A stretch of 25,700 nt of DNA from Massilia sp. UBA2604. Lineage in GTDB: Bacteria; Pseudomonadota; Gammaproteobacteria; Burkholderiales; Burkholderiaceae_D. Every line of letters starts with the position of its first letter. Position 1 is the stretch's first letter. Both the position numbers and the translations under genes were made by a program. Under the pieces are notes generated by a model that made no database searches, had not been told where the DNA came from, and worked only from the letters and a program-made list of their open reading frames with translations. This document shows, piece by piece, positions 25,652 to 25,700 of this stretch. Where the stretch lies: the NCBI GenBank assembly GCA_002339265.1, contig DDKG01000341.1:1-25700 (forward strand), in the 5' to 3' direction.

Positions 25652-25678
25652 GTCAATATTAGTCCGACTGATATTGAC
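25652..25678. promoter_or_regulatory. 27-bp near-perfect palindrome, operator candidate at the right edge
   Basis: Half-sites GTCAATAT and ATATTGAC, with inner AGTC and GACT arms around a central C; one pair fails (T25660/G25670). It overlaps the -35 region of a candidate promoter whose TATAAT box lies at 25693-25698. Confidence 0.6.
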
Positions 25679-25692
25679 TGCGGCGGCTAGGC

Positions 25693-25698
25693 TATAAT
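25693..25698 (+). promoter_or_regulatory. -10 box of a gene beyond the right edge
   Basis: Perfect TATAAT two bases before the window end. TTGACT at 25674-25679 is 13 bp upstream, too close for a normal spacer; GATATT at 25670 would give 17 bp. The downstream gene is outside the window. Confidence 0.5.
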
Positions 25699-25700
25699 CG

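Noticed and set aside
25336..25656. 106-residue open frame antisense to the small gene at 25403
   Set aside because: The plus-strand frame has the better GC-rich third positions; the antisense frame has no ribosome-binding site.

Overview
The window reads as chromosomal DNA of a high-GC betaproteobacterium, most likely Oxalobacteraceae and close to Massilia. The basis is uniformly GC-rich third codon positions, a second extended-tail IF-1 gene, a TrpRS of the 'GDRPTG-HLGH' type, a DUF3597 protein, and intergenic hairpin repeats. The genus is an inference from gene content; no rRNA or tRNA gene was seen. I found no insertion sequence, integrase, phage gene or CRISPR array.

Layout. 1-471 (-): start of a lipoprotein metallophosphoesterase that runs off the left edge. 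707-2461 (-): glnS. 2639-6387 (+): a tightly packed run of a minimal J-domain protein, three proteins I cannot name and a YnfM-like MFS exporter; the last three junctions overlap by 4-11 bp. 6392-7073 (-): a small conserved-looking protein and a TTG-started IF-1. 7074-7642: non-coding gap. 7643-10814 (+): a KaiC-like double ATPase overlapping a hybrid histidine kinase. 10924-12170 (+): an ECF sigma factor and its RskA-type anti-sigma factor (ATGA overlap), facing a DUF4394 lipoprotein with two internal copies (12211-13860, -).

14042-16258: a DHA1-type MFS exporter divergent from a LysR regulator. 16386-16709 (+): a small helical protein whose stop codon is 3 bp from that of a class III CoA-transferase (16713-17966, -). 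18050-20368 (-): a GH1-like glycosidase fused to an RmlD-like reductase. 20683-21732 (+): trpS. 21860-22909 (+): a membrane coiled-coil/zinc-ribbon protein. 22928-23003: a three-unit hairpin repeat. 23020-24033 (-): a DUF3597 protein with a strong in-frame internal start. 24192-25308 (+): DUF1294 membrane protein and glycerophosphodiesterase. 25403-25630 (+): a small hypothetical protein. The right edge carries a 27-bp near-perfect palindrome next to a TATAAT box.

Most of the window is housekeeping and ordinary accessory content. The parts most worth attention are the J-domain run of unknown proteins, the KaiC/hybrid-kinase pair with an altered phosphosite, the GH1-RmlD fusion, the gene-within-gene start in the DUF3597 protein, and the palindromic operator candidate at the right edge. 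Starts were chosen from ribosome-binding sites, overlaps and family knowledge; no database search was possible.
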